A stretch of 64,000 nt of DNA from an uncultured Coriobacteriaceae bacterium (GTDB lineage: Bacteria > Actinomycetota > Coriobacteriia > Coriobacteriales > Coriobacteriaceae): positions 124,001-188,000 of the forward strand of contig CALUFC010000001.1 of NCBI GenBank assembly GCA_944319885.1. The letters are read 5' to 3'. Of the stretch, positions 48,714 through 57,203 are shown in pieces (positions within the stretch are counted from its first letter, which is position 1; each line of letters starts with the position of its first letter). The notes beneath the pieces are model-generated. The model had not been told where the DNA came from and did no database searches. It saw only the letters and a program-made list of their open reading frames with translations. A program made the translations under genes and the position numbers.

Positions 48714-48753
48714 CATCAGGGGTGTCACGCAGGATGGCACCCCTGATGCGTTT
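48714..48753 (+). terminator. terminator hairpin after adhesin 2 module
   Basis: An 11-bp perfect stem (48714-48724 with 48738-48748) is extended by three inner pairs, with a 7-base loop. TTTG follows after CG. The rest of the spacer to purM (48754-48922) shows nothing except a possible -10 TATCAT near 48888. Confidence 0.65.
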
Positions 48754-48922
48754 GATAAGGTCTGACGGTCTTGAGCGGCGTGCTGCCCGTGCGGAGGCAG
48801 CTCTTGCAAAGACCCCATGGCGCAGGCCCCTGCACTTCGATGCAAAAAACGTGCGGCGCGGCTGCGCATCGCATGGCCTGCTATCATCTAGAGCAGGTAG
48901 AACCCTGTGCGAAAGGAAGCGC

Positions 48923-50038
48923 ATGAGCGAGCAAACCAAGCACGTCACCTACGAGGACGCCGGCGTCGATACCGCCGAGGGCGGCCGCGCCGTCGATGCG
49001 ATCAAGCAGATGGTCGCCTCCACCAACCGCCCCGAGGTCATCGGCGGTATCGGTGGATTCGGCGGGCTGTTCTCCGCTGCGGCGCTCAAGGATATGGAGG
49101 ACCCCATCCTCATCAGCGGCACGGATGGTGTGGGCACCAAGCTGGTGCTCGCGCAGCTGCTCGACCGCCACGAGACGGTGGGCCAGGATCTCGTCGCCAT
49201 GTGCGTGAACGACATCCTCGCGTCGGGCGCGGAGCCGCTGTTCTTCCTCGACTATATCGCCATCGGGCACATCGAGGCCGAGCATATGGCCAAGATCGTG
49301 AAGGGCGTGGCCGACGGCTGCAAGCTCGCGGGCGCTGCGCTCGTGGGCGGCGAGATGGCCGAGCACCCCGGTGTCATGCGCCCGGACGATTACGATCTCG
49401 CCGGCTTCACGGTGGGCGTGGTCGACCGGCCAAAGATGCTCGATCCAGCCAACGTTCGCCCGGGCGATGTGATCCTGGGCCTGCCCTCCACAGGTATCCA
49501 TTCCAACGGGTACTCGCTTGTGCGCAAGGTTATCGGGGTCGACGGGCTGGTTCCGGGCACGCCCGAGGCAGCGGCCAAGCGCACTGAGCTCGAGCAGCCG
49601 CTCGAGGAGCTGGGCGGCAAGAGCCTGGCCGACGCGCTGCTTGCTCCCACGCGCATCTATGTGAAGCCCGTGCTCGAGGTGCTGCGCGGCGCCAGCGAGG
49701 GCACGGTGCACGCCATCGCGCACATCACCGGCGGCGGCATCACCGAGAACCTCAACCGCGCGCTCGCCGCAGACGTGGACGCCGTGGTCGATCGCGCGGC
49801 GGATGGCTCGTTTGCCTGGGATATGCCGCCGGTCATCTCCTACATCGCCCGCCATGCCGGCCTCACGCCCAACGAGGCGTGCAAGACCTTCAACATGGGT
49901 GTGGGCCTTATGCTCATCTGCGCGCCCGAGGACGAGGCGGCGCTCACCGCGGCACTCGAAGCTGCGGGCGAGCATCCCTTCTATGTGGGTACGTGCGTCG
50001 AGGGCACCGGCAAGGTGGTGTACGCCGATGAGCGATGA
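48923..50038 (+). CDS. purM: phosphoribosylformylglycinamidine cyclo-ligase (AIRS)
   Basis: PurM closes the imidazole ring to give aminoimidazole ribonucleotide. The 371-residue protein has the N-terminal YEDAGVDTAEGGRAVD. It also has GGFGGLF, the ATP-site DGVGTKL, VNDILASGAEPLFFLDY and the ITGGGI..N motif. GAAAGGAAG precedes the ATG at 48923; the upstream open frame adds 67 Arg/Ala-rich residues that do not match the family. It overlaps purN by 11 bases, so the two are translationally coupled. Confidence 0.96.
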   Translation: MSEQTKHVTYEDAGVDTAEGGRAVDAIKQMVASTNRPEVIGGIGGFGGLFSAAALKDMEDPILISGTDGVGTKLVLAQLLDRHETVGQDLVAMCVNDILASGAEPLFFLDYIAIGHIEAEHMAKIVKGVADGCKLAGAALVGGEMAEHPGVMRPDDYDLAGFTVGVVDRPKMLDPANVRPGDVILGLPSTGIHSNGYSLVRKVIGVDGLVPGTPEAAAKRTELEQPLEELGGKSLADALLAPTRIYVKPVLEVLRGASEGTVHAIAHITGGGITENLNRALAADVDAVVDRAADGSFAWDMPPVISYIARHAGLTPNEACKTFNMGVGLMLICAPEDEAALTAALEAAGEHPFYVGTCVEGTGKVVYADER

Positions 50039-50963
50039 TCGCGCATATCGCGAGGCCGTCGAGGCTGCCGGGCTGCCGCCTGAGGCGCTGCCGAGTGATG
50101 CCTTTTACAGCCAGGAGGTTGAGCGCGAGGTCGACCGGGCTCGTGCGGACGCTGTTGCCGCCGGACGCGCCGCCGCAACCGATGGGGCAGCGGCAGATTC
50201 CGCACTGGCAGACGATCCAACGTATCAGGCGGCCGTTGCCGAGGCGAAGCGACGCCTCGAGCGTCTCGAGGCATCGTTCGATGCCGAGAGCGGCAACGAT
50301 GTACAGGCACGGCGTGCCGCGGCATGCGCGGCGGGCACGGCCGAGCCGCTCAAGATCGGCGTGCTCATCTCGGGTTCCGGCACCAACCTCCAAGCGCTTA
50401 TCGATCGCATCGAAGCGGGCGAGCTCTACGCCGAGATCGTACTCGTGATCTCGAGCCGACCGAGTGCCGCAGGTCTCAAACGCGCCGCAGCGGCGGGCAT
50501 TCAAACGCTCGCGCTCTCCAAGGAGCTCTACGCCGACCCATGGGACGCCGACGAGGTTATCGCCACCGAGCTCAAGCGTGCCGGCGCCGAGTACATCATC
50601 ATGGCGGGCTACATGCGCATGGTGCATGCGCCGCTTCTGGCGCTCTGGCCCAACCGCGTGGTCAATTTGCATCCGGCGTTGCTGCCCAGCTTCCAGGGCG
50701 CGCACGGCATCGACGATGCCTACAAGCGCGGCGTCAAGGTGACCGGCGTCACGGTGCACTTTGCGAACGCGGCCTACGATCAGGGCCCCATCATCGCGCA
50801 GGAACCGGTGCGCGTGGAGGAAGGGTGGAGCGTCGACGACCTCGAGGCGGCCATCCACGCCGTGGAGCACGAGCTCTATCCGCACGTTGTGCAGCTGCTT
50901 GCCGAGGGCCGCGTGCACGTGCGCGAAGACCTGACTGTTGAGATTGCGGAGGCAAAAGAGTAA
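50028..50963 (+). CDS. purN: phosphoribosylglycinamide formyltransferase with N-terminal extension
   Basis: PurN transfers a formyl group from 10-formyl-THF to GAR. The catalytic domain starts near residue 106 (KIGVLISGSGTNLQALI) and contains NLHPALLPSFQGAHG and YDQGPIIAQEPV, giving the Asn-His-Asp set. The whole protein is 311 residues, about 110 longer than usual. The first 105 residues are Ala-rich and charged with repeated helix-like segments (AVAEAKRRLERLEASFD), and I recognise no domain there. The start overlaps the end of purM by 11 bases, with AAGGTGG upstream. Confidence 0.93.
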   Translation: MSDDRAYREAVEAAGLPPEALPSDAFYSQEVEREVDRARADAVAAGRAAATDGAAADSALADDPTYQAAVAEAKRRLERLEASFDAESGNDVQARRAAACAAGTAEPLKIGVLISGSGTNLQALIDRIEAGELYAEIVLVISSRPSAAGLKRAAAAGIQTLALSKELYADPWDADEVIATELKRAGAEYIIMAGYMRMVHAPLLALWPNRVVNLHPALLPSFQGAHGIDDAYKRGVKVTGVTVHFANAAYDQGPIIAQEPVRVEEGWSVDDLEAAIHAVEHELYPHVVQLLAEGRVHVREDLTVEIAEAKE

Positions 50964-51012
50964 TCTTCGCAGGACATAGCACACGATCTGGCTATCTGAG
51001 AGGGAACGATAC

Positions 51013-52266
51013 ATGGCGATACAGAACGGTGACGCCAAGCGCGCGCAGGGTGCGCGCAAGCGAGTGCCCGGCACTCCAAGCAAAGCGGACATGAAGCGCG
51101 AGAACAAGAAGCTCATCAGCAAGGGCGCGAAATACGTGCTCGTGGCGATTGGCGTTGCGGCGATGCTGCTGTCGGTCACCGCCATGGCTTGCTCCGGCAT
51201 CTTGAGCCAGATGCAGTCGGGCGAGGACTACCATCTCACGGGCGGCGTCGCGGCCACCGTGAACGGCGTGAACATCACCGAAGATACCATCACCAAGCAG
51301 ATCATGAGCACGCGCTCGGCGCTTGGTTACGACAGCGACGAGGATTGGGCCCAGTATCTTGTCGACAACGACATGACGCCCGAGTCCTACCGCGAGAGCG
51401 TGATCGACTCCTACGCGCGCCAGTACCTGCTGTCGCAGGCCATCTCGGACTACGACATTACGGTTTCCGACGAGGAAGTCGATGAGGCCTGGAACGAGGC
51501 GGCGGCCAACTACGATTCCGAGGACGCCTTCATAAGCCAGCTTTCGGTGATGGGCTACACGGAGGATACCTACAAGGATTCGCTCCGCAGCAGCTTGCAG
51601 CAGGAGAAGCTGCGCGAGAAGGTCGCGGGCGTCGACGACCCCACCGACGACGAGATCATCGCCTACGCCAACGAACACCTCGATGAGTACAACGACGCGC
51701 GTCGTTCGTCGCACATCCTGTTCAAGGTCGACTCGGATGCCGACGATGCCACCAAGGAAGAGGTGCGCACCAAGGCGCAGGGCGTGCTCGACAAGATCAA
51801 TGCCGGCGAGATCTCGTTCGAGGATGCCGCCAAGGAATACTCCGAAGACAGCTCCGCGTCGAACGGCGGCGATGTGGGCTGGGACAAACTCACCACCTTT
51901 GTCTCCGACTACCAGGATGCGCTCTCCGCGCTCGATGTCGACCAGGTGAGCGGCATCGTGGAGTCCACCTACGGCTTCCACATCATCAAGTGCACCGGGC
52001 ACTTCTACGTGGACGGTAGCGTTACCTCGATCGATCAGATCCCCGAGGATCTGCGCAACCAGTTCAGCGATACCCTGAAGACCGAGGAGGAGGGTACGGC
52101 CTACACCGAGTGGCTTGACGGTTACGTAGACGATGCAGACATCCAGATCAACGAGATGCCCGCAGATGTGCCGTACAACGTGAGCCTCGAGGGCGTGACG
52201 CCCACGAGCGAGACCGAGGAGGGCGCGTCAGGCGACGAGGCGGCCCAAGACGAGGCGACCGAGTAG
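51013..52266 (+). CDS. membrane-anchored peptidyl-prolyl isomerase (PrsA/SurA-like foldase)
   Basis: This 417-residue protein has a 37-residue basic N-terminus, a hydrophobic segment (YVLVAIGVAAMLLSVTAMAC) and Cys60 that might be lipidated, although the lipobox is poor. A SurA-N-like chaperone part follows. A parvulin domain begins at about residue 230 (SSHILFKVD.D) and includes FEDAAKEYSEDSSASNGGDVGW and STYGFHIIKCTGH. The tail is acidic. Such foldases help exported proteins fold outside the membrane, which could include the giant adhesins (inference). It follows purN by 49 bases. Confidence 0.9.
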   Translation: MAIQNGDAKRAQGARKRVPGTPSKADMKRENKKLISKGAKYVLVAIGVAAMLLSVTAMACSGILSQMQSGEDYHLTGGVAATVNGVNITEDTITKQIMSTRSALGYDSDEDWAQYLVDNDMTPESYRESVIDSYARQYLLSQAISDYDITVSDEEVDEAWNEAAANYDSEDAFISQLSVMGYTEDTYKDSLRSSLQQEKLREKVAGVDDPTDDEIIAYANEHLDEYNDARRSSHILFKVDSDADDATKEEVRTKAQGVLDKINAGEISFEDAAKEYSEDSSASNGGDVGWDKLTTFVSDYQDALSALDVDQVSGIVESTYGFHIIKCTGHFYVDGSVTSIDQIPEDLRNQFSDTLKTEEEGTAYTEWLDGYVDDADIQINEMPADVPYNVSLEGVTPTSETEEGASGDEAAQDEATE

Positions 52267-52298
52267 GGTACGCGCCCGCTGCAAGCATATTCTGAGAT

Positions 52299-52322
52299 GC
52301 GGGCCCGTTGCTGCGGGCCCGC
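52299..52322. terminator. GC-rich hairpin between foldase and YqeY genes
   Basis: GCGGGCCCG (52299-52307) pairs with CGGGCCCGC (52314-52322). No T run follows, so it may attenuate transcription or stabilise the mRNA. It sits just before the YqeY ribosome binding site. Confidence 0.4.
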
Positions 52323-52349
52323 CGCATCATGAAGGAAGGAACGATACTC

Positions 52350-52793
52350 ATGACGAGCGAAGAGCTGCATAACGAGATGATCGCGGCCATGAAGGCCAAG
52401 GACAAGACGCGTCTTTCCATTGTGCGCCAGGTGATTGGCGAGGTGAAAAACGTCGAGGTGAACGAGCGTCGCGATGCCACCGAGGAAGACGTCACCAAGA
52501 TGATCAAGCGCCTTATCAAGCAGACCACCGAGACGCTCGAGATGTCCATCAAAGCGGGTAACAATCCGGAGCGCACCGAGACCCTGCAGCAGCAGGTGGA
52601 TATCTTGGAGAGCCTGCTGCCCGCGCAGCTCTCCGGCGAGGCGCTCACGGCGCTCATCGAGCAGACCATCGCCGAGCTGGGTGCTACGACGCGCAAGGAC
52701 ATGGGCCGCGTGATGGGGGCACTCAACAAGGCGACCGACGGCAACTTCGACAAGGCAGCCGCCGCCAAAGAGATTGGAAGCCGTCTGGCATGA
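52350..52793 (+). CDS. GatB/YqeY family protein
   Basis: This 147-residue, all-helical protein has the YqeY layout: an N-terminal helical half with MKAKDKTRLS..RQ and E.KN.EV. The C-terminal half is QAD-like, with LLPAQLSGEAL and the KDMGRVMGALN segment that resembles the tRNA-binding tail of GatB. The exact role of free-standing YqeY proteins is unclear. AAGGAAGGA at 52332-52340 supports the ATG at 52350; the earlier ATG in frame lies within the hairpin. Confidence 0.9.
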   Translation: MTSEELHNEMIAAMKAKDKTRLSIVRQVIGEVKNVEVNERRDATEEDVTKMIKRLIKQTTETLEMSIKAGNNPERTETLQQQVDILESLLPAQLSGEALTALIEQTIAELGATTRKDMGRVMGALNKATDGNFDKAAAAKEIGSRLA

Positions 52794-52818
52794 GGCCCGC
52801 GCGGTGCATCTGACATGT

Positions 52819-52961
52819 GATGCGCGAAGTGTGGATGTTTCAGGATGTTCTCTCCTGGTGCTTTAGTAAGATAAAGCTCTTTCCTGCGGTTTTGTCGACC
52901 ATTTTCAAAGAAATCGGGGCCTCTCGTTGAGAGGCCCCGAAAAAAGTCCACACTTCGCATC
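52819..52961. repeat. MITE-like palindromic element with internal terminator hairpin
   Basis: CGAAGTGTGGA (52825-52835) pairs with TCCACACTTCG (52947-52957), and GATG/CATC extends the arms with a two-base offset. Inside is a perfect 11-bp hairpin (52915-52925 with 52929-52939). Read on the minus strand the hairpin is followed by ATTTCTTT, so it may terminate the minus-strand gene that ends at 52985. It fills the spacer between convergent genes. Confidence 0.6.
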
Positions 52962-52984
52962 TCAAAGGTTGGCTGCGGCCGCGT

Positions 52985-54016
52985 TTATGCGTCCATGCCC
53001 TCGCTGAAGCCCTCGAGGGAATCGACGTACGCATTGCTATTGGCAACGAGCTCGTCGATGGTGTAGGTCTGCTCGAACACCACGGCCTCGGCGTAGTGGT
53101 ACATGTCGGTGACGGTGATCGAGACATCGGAAGTGCCATCGACCAGCTCCCAGGCGATGAAGACCGGGATCGACTGGCCGGGTGCGATTTCGCCGTAGTT
53201 GAACTCGCTCGCACCGCTCAGATAAGCCTCGGTGAGGGTGTAGCCGCCCTGCACCGCCTCGGCGTCGAGCGTGCTTTCAAACGAGACCGTCTCATCCGAC
53301 TCGTTCGTGAAGGTTCCCACAAGCAGCACGCAGACGGTATCGGTGTATTCATCGGTGCCGATGAGCGCGCTTTCCACCGAGAAGCTGTATTTGCTCGAGG
53401 TGTCGACCGTGCCGGCGTGGATGGTGCCGGTATCTCCGTCGTCCGCGTCGTCTTTGGTCGCAGGCTCTTCCTGGTCGGGCTCGTCCGCGTCATCCTTGGC
53501 TGCGGGTTTGTCGCCGTCATCGTTTGCCGTGATGGCAGCCGGCTCGGATGGGCTTTCGCCCGCGCCGCCGCTCAGGGCAAAGAACGCGATGGCGATCACC
53601 GCGATGACCGCGACCGCGATGCCGCCGATGAGAACGGGGTTCACCTTTTTCTTGGGCTGGTTTTCAAGCCATGCCGCCCCATCGGATGCCGGCGCAGGCG
53701 GGATATCCGTCTTGCCTGCCGCGCTCGCTGGCGGTTCCTGCGGAGCCGCCTGGGCAGCCTGCATGGCGGGGTTCAGCTGCGTGGCGTCGAGGGAGTCGGC
53801 CGTTGTCGGCGCAGCATCAGCGGCCGGCGCAGGGCCGGTGGCGGGCGCCGTATCGTCAGCCGGCGCGGCATCGGCCTGGGGTGCTTCGGGCGCCTCGGCG
53901 GGAGCCGGCGGGGTATCGTCGGCGGTGGGGACGGGCGGCAGGTCAACAGGGGCGTGCAGCGAGGCCCCGCCTGTCGCATCCGTGTTCTTCTCGTTCATAT
54001 CGTTCGGCGCAGCCAT
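52985..54016 (-). CDS. membrane-anchored protein resembling the DUF5067 family
   Basis: This 343-residue protein has a long Pro/Ala/Asp-rich N-terminus (about 115 residues, probably disordered in the cytoplasm). One transmembrane helix follows (PVLIGGIAVAVIAVIAIAFFAL), then an acidic linker and a C-terminal beta-rich domain. That domain has YSFSVESA.IGTDEYTDT, LLVGTFTN and GEIAPGQSIPVFIAWEL, which resemble the DUF5067 (immunoglobulin-like) pattern. AAGGAGG precedes its start. It lies 35 bases downstream of the lipoprotein gene at 54052 and probably shares its transcript. The extracellular ligand is unknown. Confidence 0.7.
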   Translation of the reverse strand: MAAPNDMNEKNTDATGGASLHAPVDLPPVPTADDTPPAPAEAPEAPQADAAPADDTAPATGPAPAADAAPTTADSLDATQLNPAMQAAQAAPQEPPASAAGKTDIPPAPASDGAAWLENQPKKKVNPVLIGGIAVAVIAVIAIAFFALSGGAGESPSEPAAITANDDGDKPAAKDDADEPDQEEPATKDDADDGDTGTIHAGTVDTSSKYSFSVESALIGTDEYTDTVCVLLVGTFTNESDETVSFESTLDAEAVQGGYTLTEAYLSGASEFNYGEIAPGQSIPVFIAWELVDGTSDVSITVTDMYHYAEAVVFEQTYTIDELVANSNAYVDSLEGFSEGMDA

Positions 54017-54051
54017 GTGCGCCTCCTTTTCTTCGAAGGTCTACCGGGGCG

Positions 54052-54915
54052 TTAGGAGAGCTCGACCGTTGTCTCGAGCACGACGCGCTGGTCGTAGCTG
54101 TTCCAGTCGATAAACTGCAGCTCAACGGGGGCGGCAGGATCAACGAGCTCGTATACCACGAGCACGGGCACGGTGGTGTCCTTCTGGACCTCGGTGTAGC
54201 TGTTCTGCTCCTTGGTGTCATCGGACGCGGGGTGGTTGTAGGGGAGATAGCCGCTCTGGAGCTCGACGCCGTTTTGGAAGAGCTTCGTCTCAACGGCCGA
54301 GCTGAAGCTCGCGGGCTCATCGCCGAGGTTGGTGTAGTTGAGGTCGAGCAGCAGCAGCGAGGTGCCCTCGCCGTCGTCGGTGACGGTCGCGCTGTTCACG
54401 GCAACCTCGAAGGGTGCCTCGGATTCGATGGTCTCGGCGTCGGCGAGGTCGTAGGTTTCGTTCAGGATCTCGACCTTGTCCTCGTAGTTGACATCGTAGA
54501 CCTCGAGCACCACGGTAACCGGGTCATCGGTGTTCTTGAGCTCCCATACGAGCTCGACGGTGCCCTCATCGCCGGCGTCGACCTCGTCGTCGCCCGCGAT
54601 GCCCTCGATCTCATCTGTGGAGATGAAGGTGTCGGAAAGCTTCTCGTCGCCTTGCGTGGCCTCGCCGTCATAGGCGAGATACGAGCCGGTGACCTCGGAG
54701 TCGCCGTTGTTCTTGACCTTGATGTCGAGGCCGAAGTTCATGGCGCCGTCGTACGAGCCTACGGTGAACACCTTCTCGACCTCGACGACCTCGACCGACG
54801 GCGTGGGTCCCGCGATGCCGCCGCCGCCGCTGCAGCCTGCCACGCCGATGGCGGCGGCGCCGACACCGGCTGCTCCAATAAAGGCGCGGCGCGAAACCGT
54901 GATGCGATGCTCCAT
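54052..54915 (-). CDS. Tat-type lipoprotein with two DUF5067-like domains
   Basis: This 287-residue protein begins with a twin-arginine-like signal (VSRRAFIGAAG) ending in the lipobox VAGC. A Gly-rich linker follows, then two beta-rich stretches, each with a V.L.YTN/VKNNG strand and a VP V L V Y E L or E L V W E L strand. It is acidic and should be outside the cell, bound to the membrane. AAGGAG is correctly spaced before the start at 54915. A perfect 10-bp inverted repeat lies directly upstream. It forms an operon with the membrane protein at 52985. Function unknown. Confidence 0.75.
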   Translation of the reverse strand: MEHRITVSRRAFIGAAGVGAAAIGVAGCSGGGGIAGPTPSVEVVEVEKVFTVGSYDGAMNFGLDIKVKNNGDSEVTGSYLAYDGEATQGDEKLSDTFISTDEIEGIAGDDEVDAGDEGTVELVWELKNTDDPVTVVLEVYDVNYEDKVEILNETYDLADAETIESEAPFEVAVNSATVTDDGEGTSLLLLDLNYTNLGDEPASFSSAVETKLFQNGVELQSGYLPYNHPASDDTKEQNSYTEVQKDTTVPVLVVYELVDPAAPVELQFIDWNSYDQRVVLETTVELS

Positions 54916-54931
54916 GATGGGCTCCTTTCTC

Positions 54932-54957
54932 CTGTACGGTATGCAGCTACCGTACAG
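54932..54957 (-). promoter_or_regulatory. perfect inverted repeat CTGTACGGTA-N6-TACCGTACAG
   Basis: The 10-bp arms (54932-54941 and 54948-54957) are perfect. It ends 17 bases before the lipoprotein start codon and next to its ribosome binding site. It could be a repressor operator or an RNA hairpin affecting translation. Confidence 0.6.
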
Positions 54958-55181
54958 CCTCCTTGCAGTAAGCGTCGTCTTGCAGAGGATGGTCTTCCAG
55001 ACAAAGCTTTCATCAAGTGTACTTGCCGCGCGACCTTTCGAGTGTAACAACGACGTAACGACGCGGTAAGCGGCAGGTGCAGACGGGGTAAACGATGCGC
55101 AAGGAGATGCGGGTGGGGCATATATTTTGAGACAGCAAGACACTCCACTACGCTAAAGCGCATACTGCGATATCAATCGGG

Positions 55182-55187
55182 TATAAT
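55182..55187 (+). promoter_or_regulatory. -10 element TATAAT of amino-acid ABC operon
   Basis: A perfect TATAAT lies about 220 bases before the ATPase gene. The -35 side (CGCATA at 17 bases) is weak, suggesting activator help or a long leader. Confidence 0.45.
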
Positions 55188-55407
55188 ATGACAACTTTTG
55201 AGCGTGTTTTCGCATAAGCCGACGCGCGGATATGCATATGGTTTGTGACAACTCGATTTCACGGGCGTTGCAAGATGTGTTCCCCGCAGGTTTGCGCTGG
55301 TGCGACCCGTACAATAGAACACCGAATCGCACCGATCGAACGTGCTCGGCGTACGGTTGCTCGCGCACGATGGTCCGTGTGGTTATGGATAGGGAGGAAG
55401 GTCACCC

Positions 55408-56139
55408 ATGGCCGATATGATCGAGATCCGTGGATTGAACAAGTACTTCGGCGACCTGCATGTCCTGAAGGATATCAATCTTTCGGTTAAGAAGGGCGAG
55501 AAGCTCGTCGTTATCGGGCCCTCCGGCTCGGGTAAGTCGACGCTCATCCGTTGCATCAACTACCTCGAGGAGCCCACGACGGGCGAGGTCGTCATCGACG
55601 GCACGGCGCTCACCAAGAAGAACCACCTCGAGATGGCGCGCAAGTACTCCTCGATGGTGTTCCAGCAGTTCAACCTGTATCCCAACATGACGGTGTTGGG
55701 CAACCTCACGCTTGCGCCCATCAAGCTGCAGAAGAAGAGCAAGGAGGAGGCCAATAAGGCCGCCATGGCCGCGCTCGAGCGCGTGGGACTTGCCCAGAAG
55801 GCGGGCGAATACCCGCAGAACCTCTCCGGCGGCCAGCAGCAGCGCGTCGCCATCGCGCGCGCCATGTGCACCAAGCAGCCCATCATCCTCTTCGACGAGC
55901 CCACCTCGGCGCTCGACCCCGAGATGATCCAGGAAGTGCTCGACGTCATGATCGAGCTCGCGCAGGATAACATCACCATGATCTGCGTGACGCACGAGAT
56001 GAACTTCGCCAAGCAGGTGGCCGATCGCGTCATCTTCATGGATGACGGCCAGATCTTGGAGGAGGGCACGCCCGAGCACTTCTTCACCAACCCGCAGAAC
56101 CCGCGCTGCAAGGACTTCCTCAACAAGATCCTGCACTAA
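55408..56139 (+). CDS. glnQ: polar amino-acid ABC transporter ATPase (GlnQ-type)
   Basis: This 243-residue ATPase drives uptake through the two permeases downstream. Walker A is GPSGSGKST, the Q-loop segment is [17 protein letters not shown], the signature is LSGGQQQR and Walker B is [13 protein letters not shown]. The family pattern (EVLDVM..LA..G/N..M..VTHEM.FA) fits glutamine/polar amino-acid importers. GGAGGAAGG precedes the ATG at 55408. It is first in an ATPase-receptor-permease-permease order. The exact amino acid is not determined. Confidence 0.94.
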   Translation: MADMIEIRGLNKYFGDLHVLKDINLSVKKGEKLVVIGPSGSGKSTLIRCINYLEEPTTGEVVIDGTALTKKNHLEMARKYSSMVFQQFNLYPNMTVLGNLTLAPIKLQKKSKEEANKAAMAALERVGLAQKAGEYPQNLSGGQQQRVAIARAMCTKQPIILFDEPTSALDPEMIQEVLDVMIELAQDNITMICVTHEMNFAKQVADRVIFMDDGQILEEGTPEHFFTNPQNPRCKDFLNKILH

Positions 56140-56234
56140 CACCACTTTGGTCTCGAGACGTCTTCGACGCCTTACAGATAGCCCTGGAGTTGCACATCAC
56201 ATCGGGGCTCGTACCAGCGAAAGGGGTACCCATT

Positions 56235-57092
56235 ATGTCTATGTCACGTCGCCAGTTTGTTCAGGCTTTCGGTGCTACCGCCGCCGTCGTGGGCGCGGGT
56301 GCACTGGCAGGTTGTAATTCCGATCCGGCCGCTTCGGGAAGCGGCGATGCCAGCTCCAAGCTCGAGGCCATCAAGGCCCGCGGCAAGCTCAACTGCGGCG
56401 TCAAGGCCGACGTGCTTGGCTACGGCTACCTGAACACCGAGACCGGTGAGTACGAGGGTCTCGAGATCGATTTGTGCTATCAGATTGCCGCCGCGGTGCT
56501 CGGCACCACCTACGAGGAGGCCAAGGAGAAGGGCCTGTGCGAGTTCACCACGGTGACGCCCAAGACCCGTGGCCCGCTCATCGATAACGACTCGCTCGAT
56601 ATCGTGTGCGCCACCTACACCATCACGCCCGAGCGCGAGGAGGACTGGGACTTCTCCGATCCGTATCGCGTCGACCACGTGGGCGTCATGATCATGAAGG
56701 ACTCCGGCATGGAGAAGCTTTCCGATCTCGACGGCAAGCTCGTTGGCGTGAGCCAGGGCTCGACCACCAAGCAGGCCGTGATGGACGCTGTCGCGGAGGA
56801 GGGCGTGACGCTCAGCGATTCCAACTTCAATGAGTACCCCGATTACCCGTCCATCAACTCGGCGCTCGAGTCGGGCAACGTCGACGCGTTCGCCATGGAC
56901 CGCTCCACGCTCAACACCTACATGAACGACCAGAAGGAGCTCCTGGAGCCGGAGGTCGAGTTTGGTGAGCAGGAGTACGGCATCGCCACCAAGAAGGGCT
57001 CCGACCTCTCCGAGGTTGTGAACGACACGGTGAACGAGCTGCTCTCGAACGGTTGGCTCGACGAAGAGGCCGAGACCTGGAACCTGCTCTAA
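56235..57092 (+). CDS. amino-acid ABC transporter substrate-binding lipoprotein
   Basis: This 285-residue receptor begins with a twin-arginine-like lipoprotein signal (MSRRQFVQAFGATAAVVGAGALAGC in pieces), with Cys at the lipobox. The mature part is a family 3 (SBP_bac_3) fold: AIKARGKLNCGVKADV, GLEIDLCYQIAAAVLG, TITPEREEDWDFSDPY and SQGSTTKQAV. These resemble glutamine/glutamate-binding proteins. The ATG at 56235 follows AAAGGGG; an upstream frame adds 15 residues that would spoil the signal. A hairpin follows before the permeases. Confidence 0.92.
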   Translation: MSMSRRQFVQAFGATAAVVGAGALAGCNSDPAASGSGDASSKLEAIKARGKLNCGVKADVLGYGYLNTETGEYEGLEIDLCYQIAAAVLGTTYEEAKEKGLCEFTTVTPKTRGPLIDNDSLDIVCATYTITPEREEDWDFSDPYRVDHVGVMIMKDSGMEKLSDLDGKLVGVSQGSTTKQAVMDAVAEEGVTLSDSNFNEYPDYPSINSALESGNVDAFAMDRSTLNTYMNDQKELLEPEVEFGEQEYGIATKKGSDLSEVVNDTVNELLSNGWLDEEAETWNLL

Positions 57093-57140
57093 GGCGCGCA
57101 CGGGTCGCGGCGGCTGCCTCCGGGCGCTGCGCGCGGCTTC

Positions 57141-57175
57141 ATCGCCCGGGCGGTGCCACCCGTCCGGGCGATTTT
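57141..57175 (+). terminator. intercistronic hairpin with T run (partial terminator)
   Basis: ATCGCCCGG (57141-57149) pairs with CCGGGCGAT (57164-57172), followed by TTTG (the stem's last T joins the run). It lies between the receptor and permease genes and could give more receptor than permease mRNA. Confidence 0.6.
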
Positions 57176-57203
57176 GCACGATGTGGCACACGGAAGGAGC
57201 GGT

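Larger units (their letters stand above)
54916..55407. other. divergent gene-free spacer between lipoprotein and amino-acid ABC operon
   Basis: No gene is seen in these 492 bases. They hold the inverted repeat at 54932-54957 and a perfect TATAAT at 55182-55187 facing the ABC operon. Two weaker candidates (TACAAT near 55309, and a minus-strand promoter region) lie in the remainder. Confidence 0.5.

Noticed and set aside
48722-48922. 67-codon upstream extension of purM
   Set aside because: It includes the terminator hairpin region and an Arg-rich translation; the ATG at 48923 has a good ribosome binding site and matches the family start.
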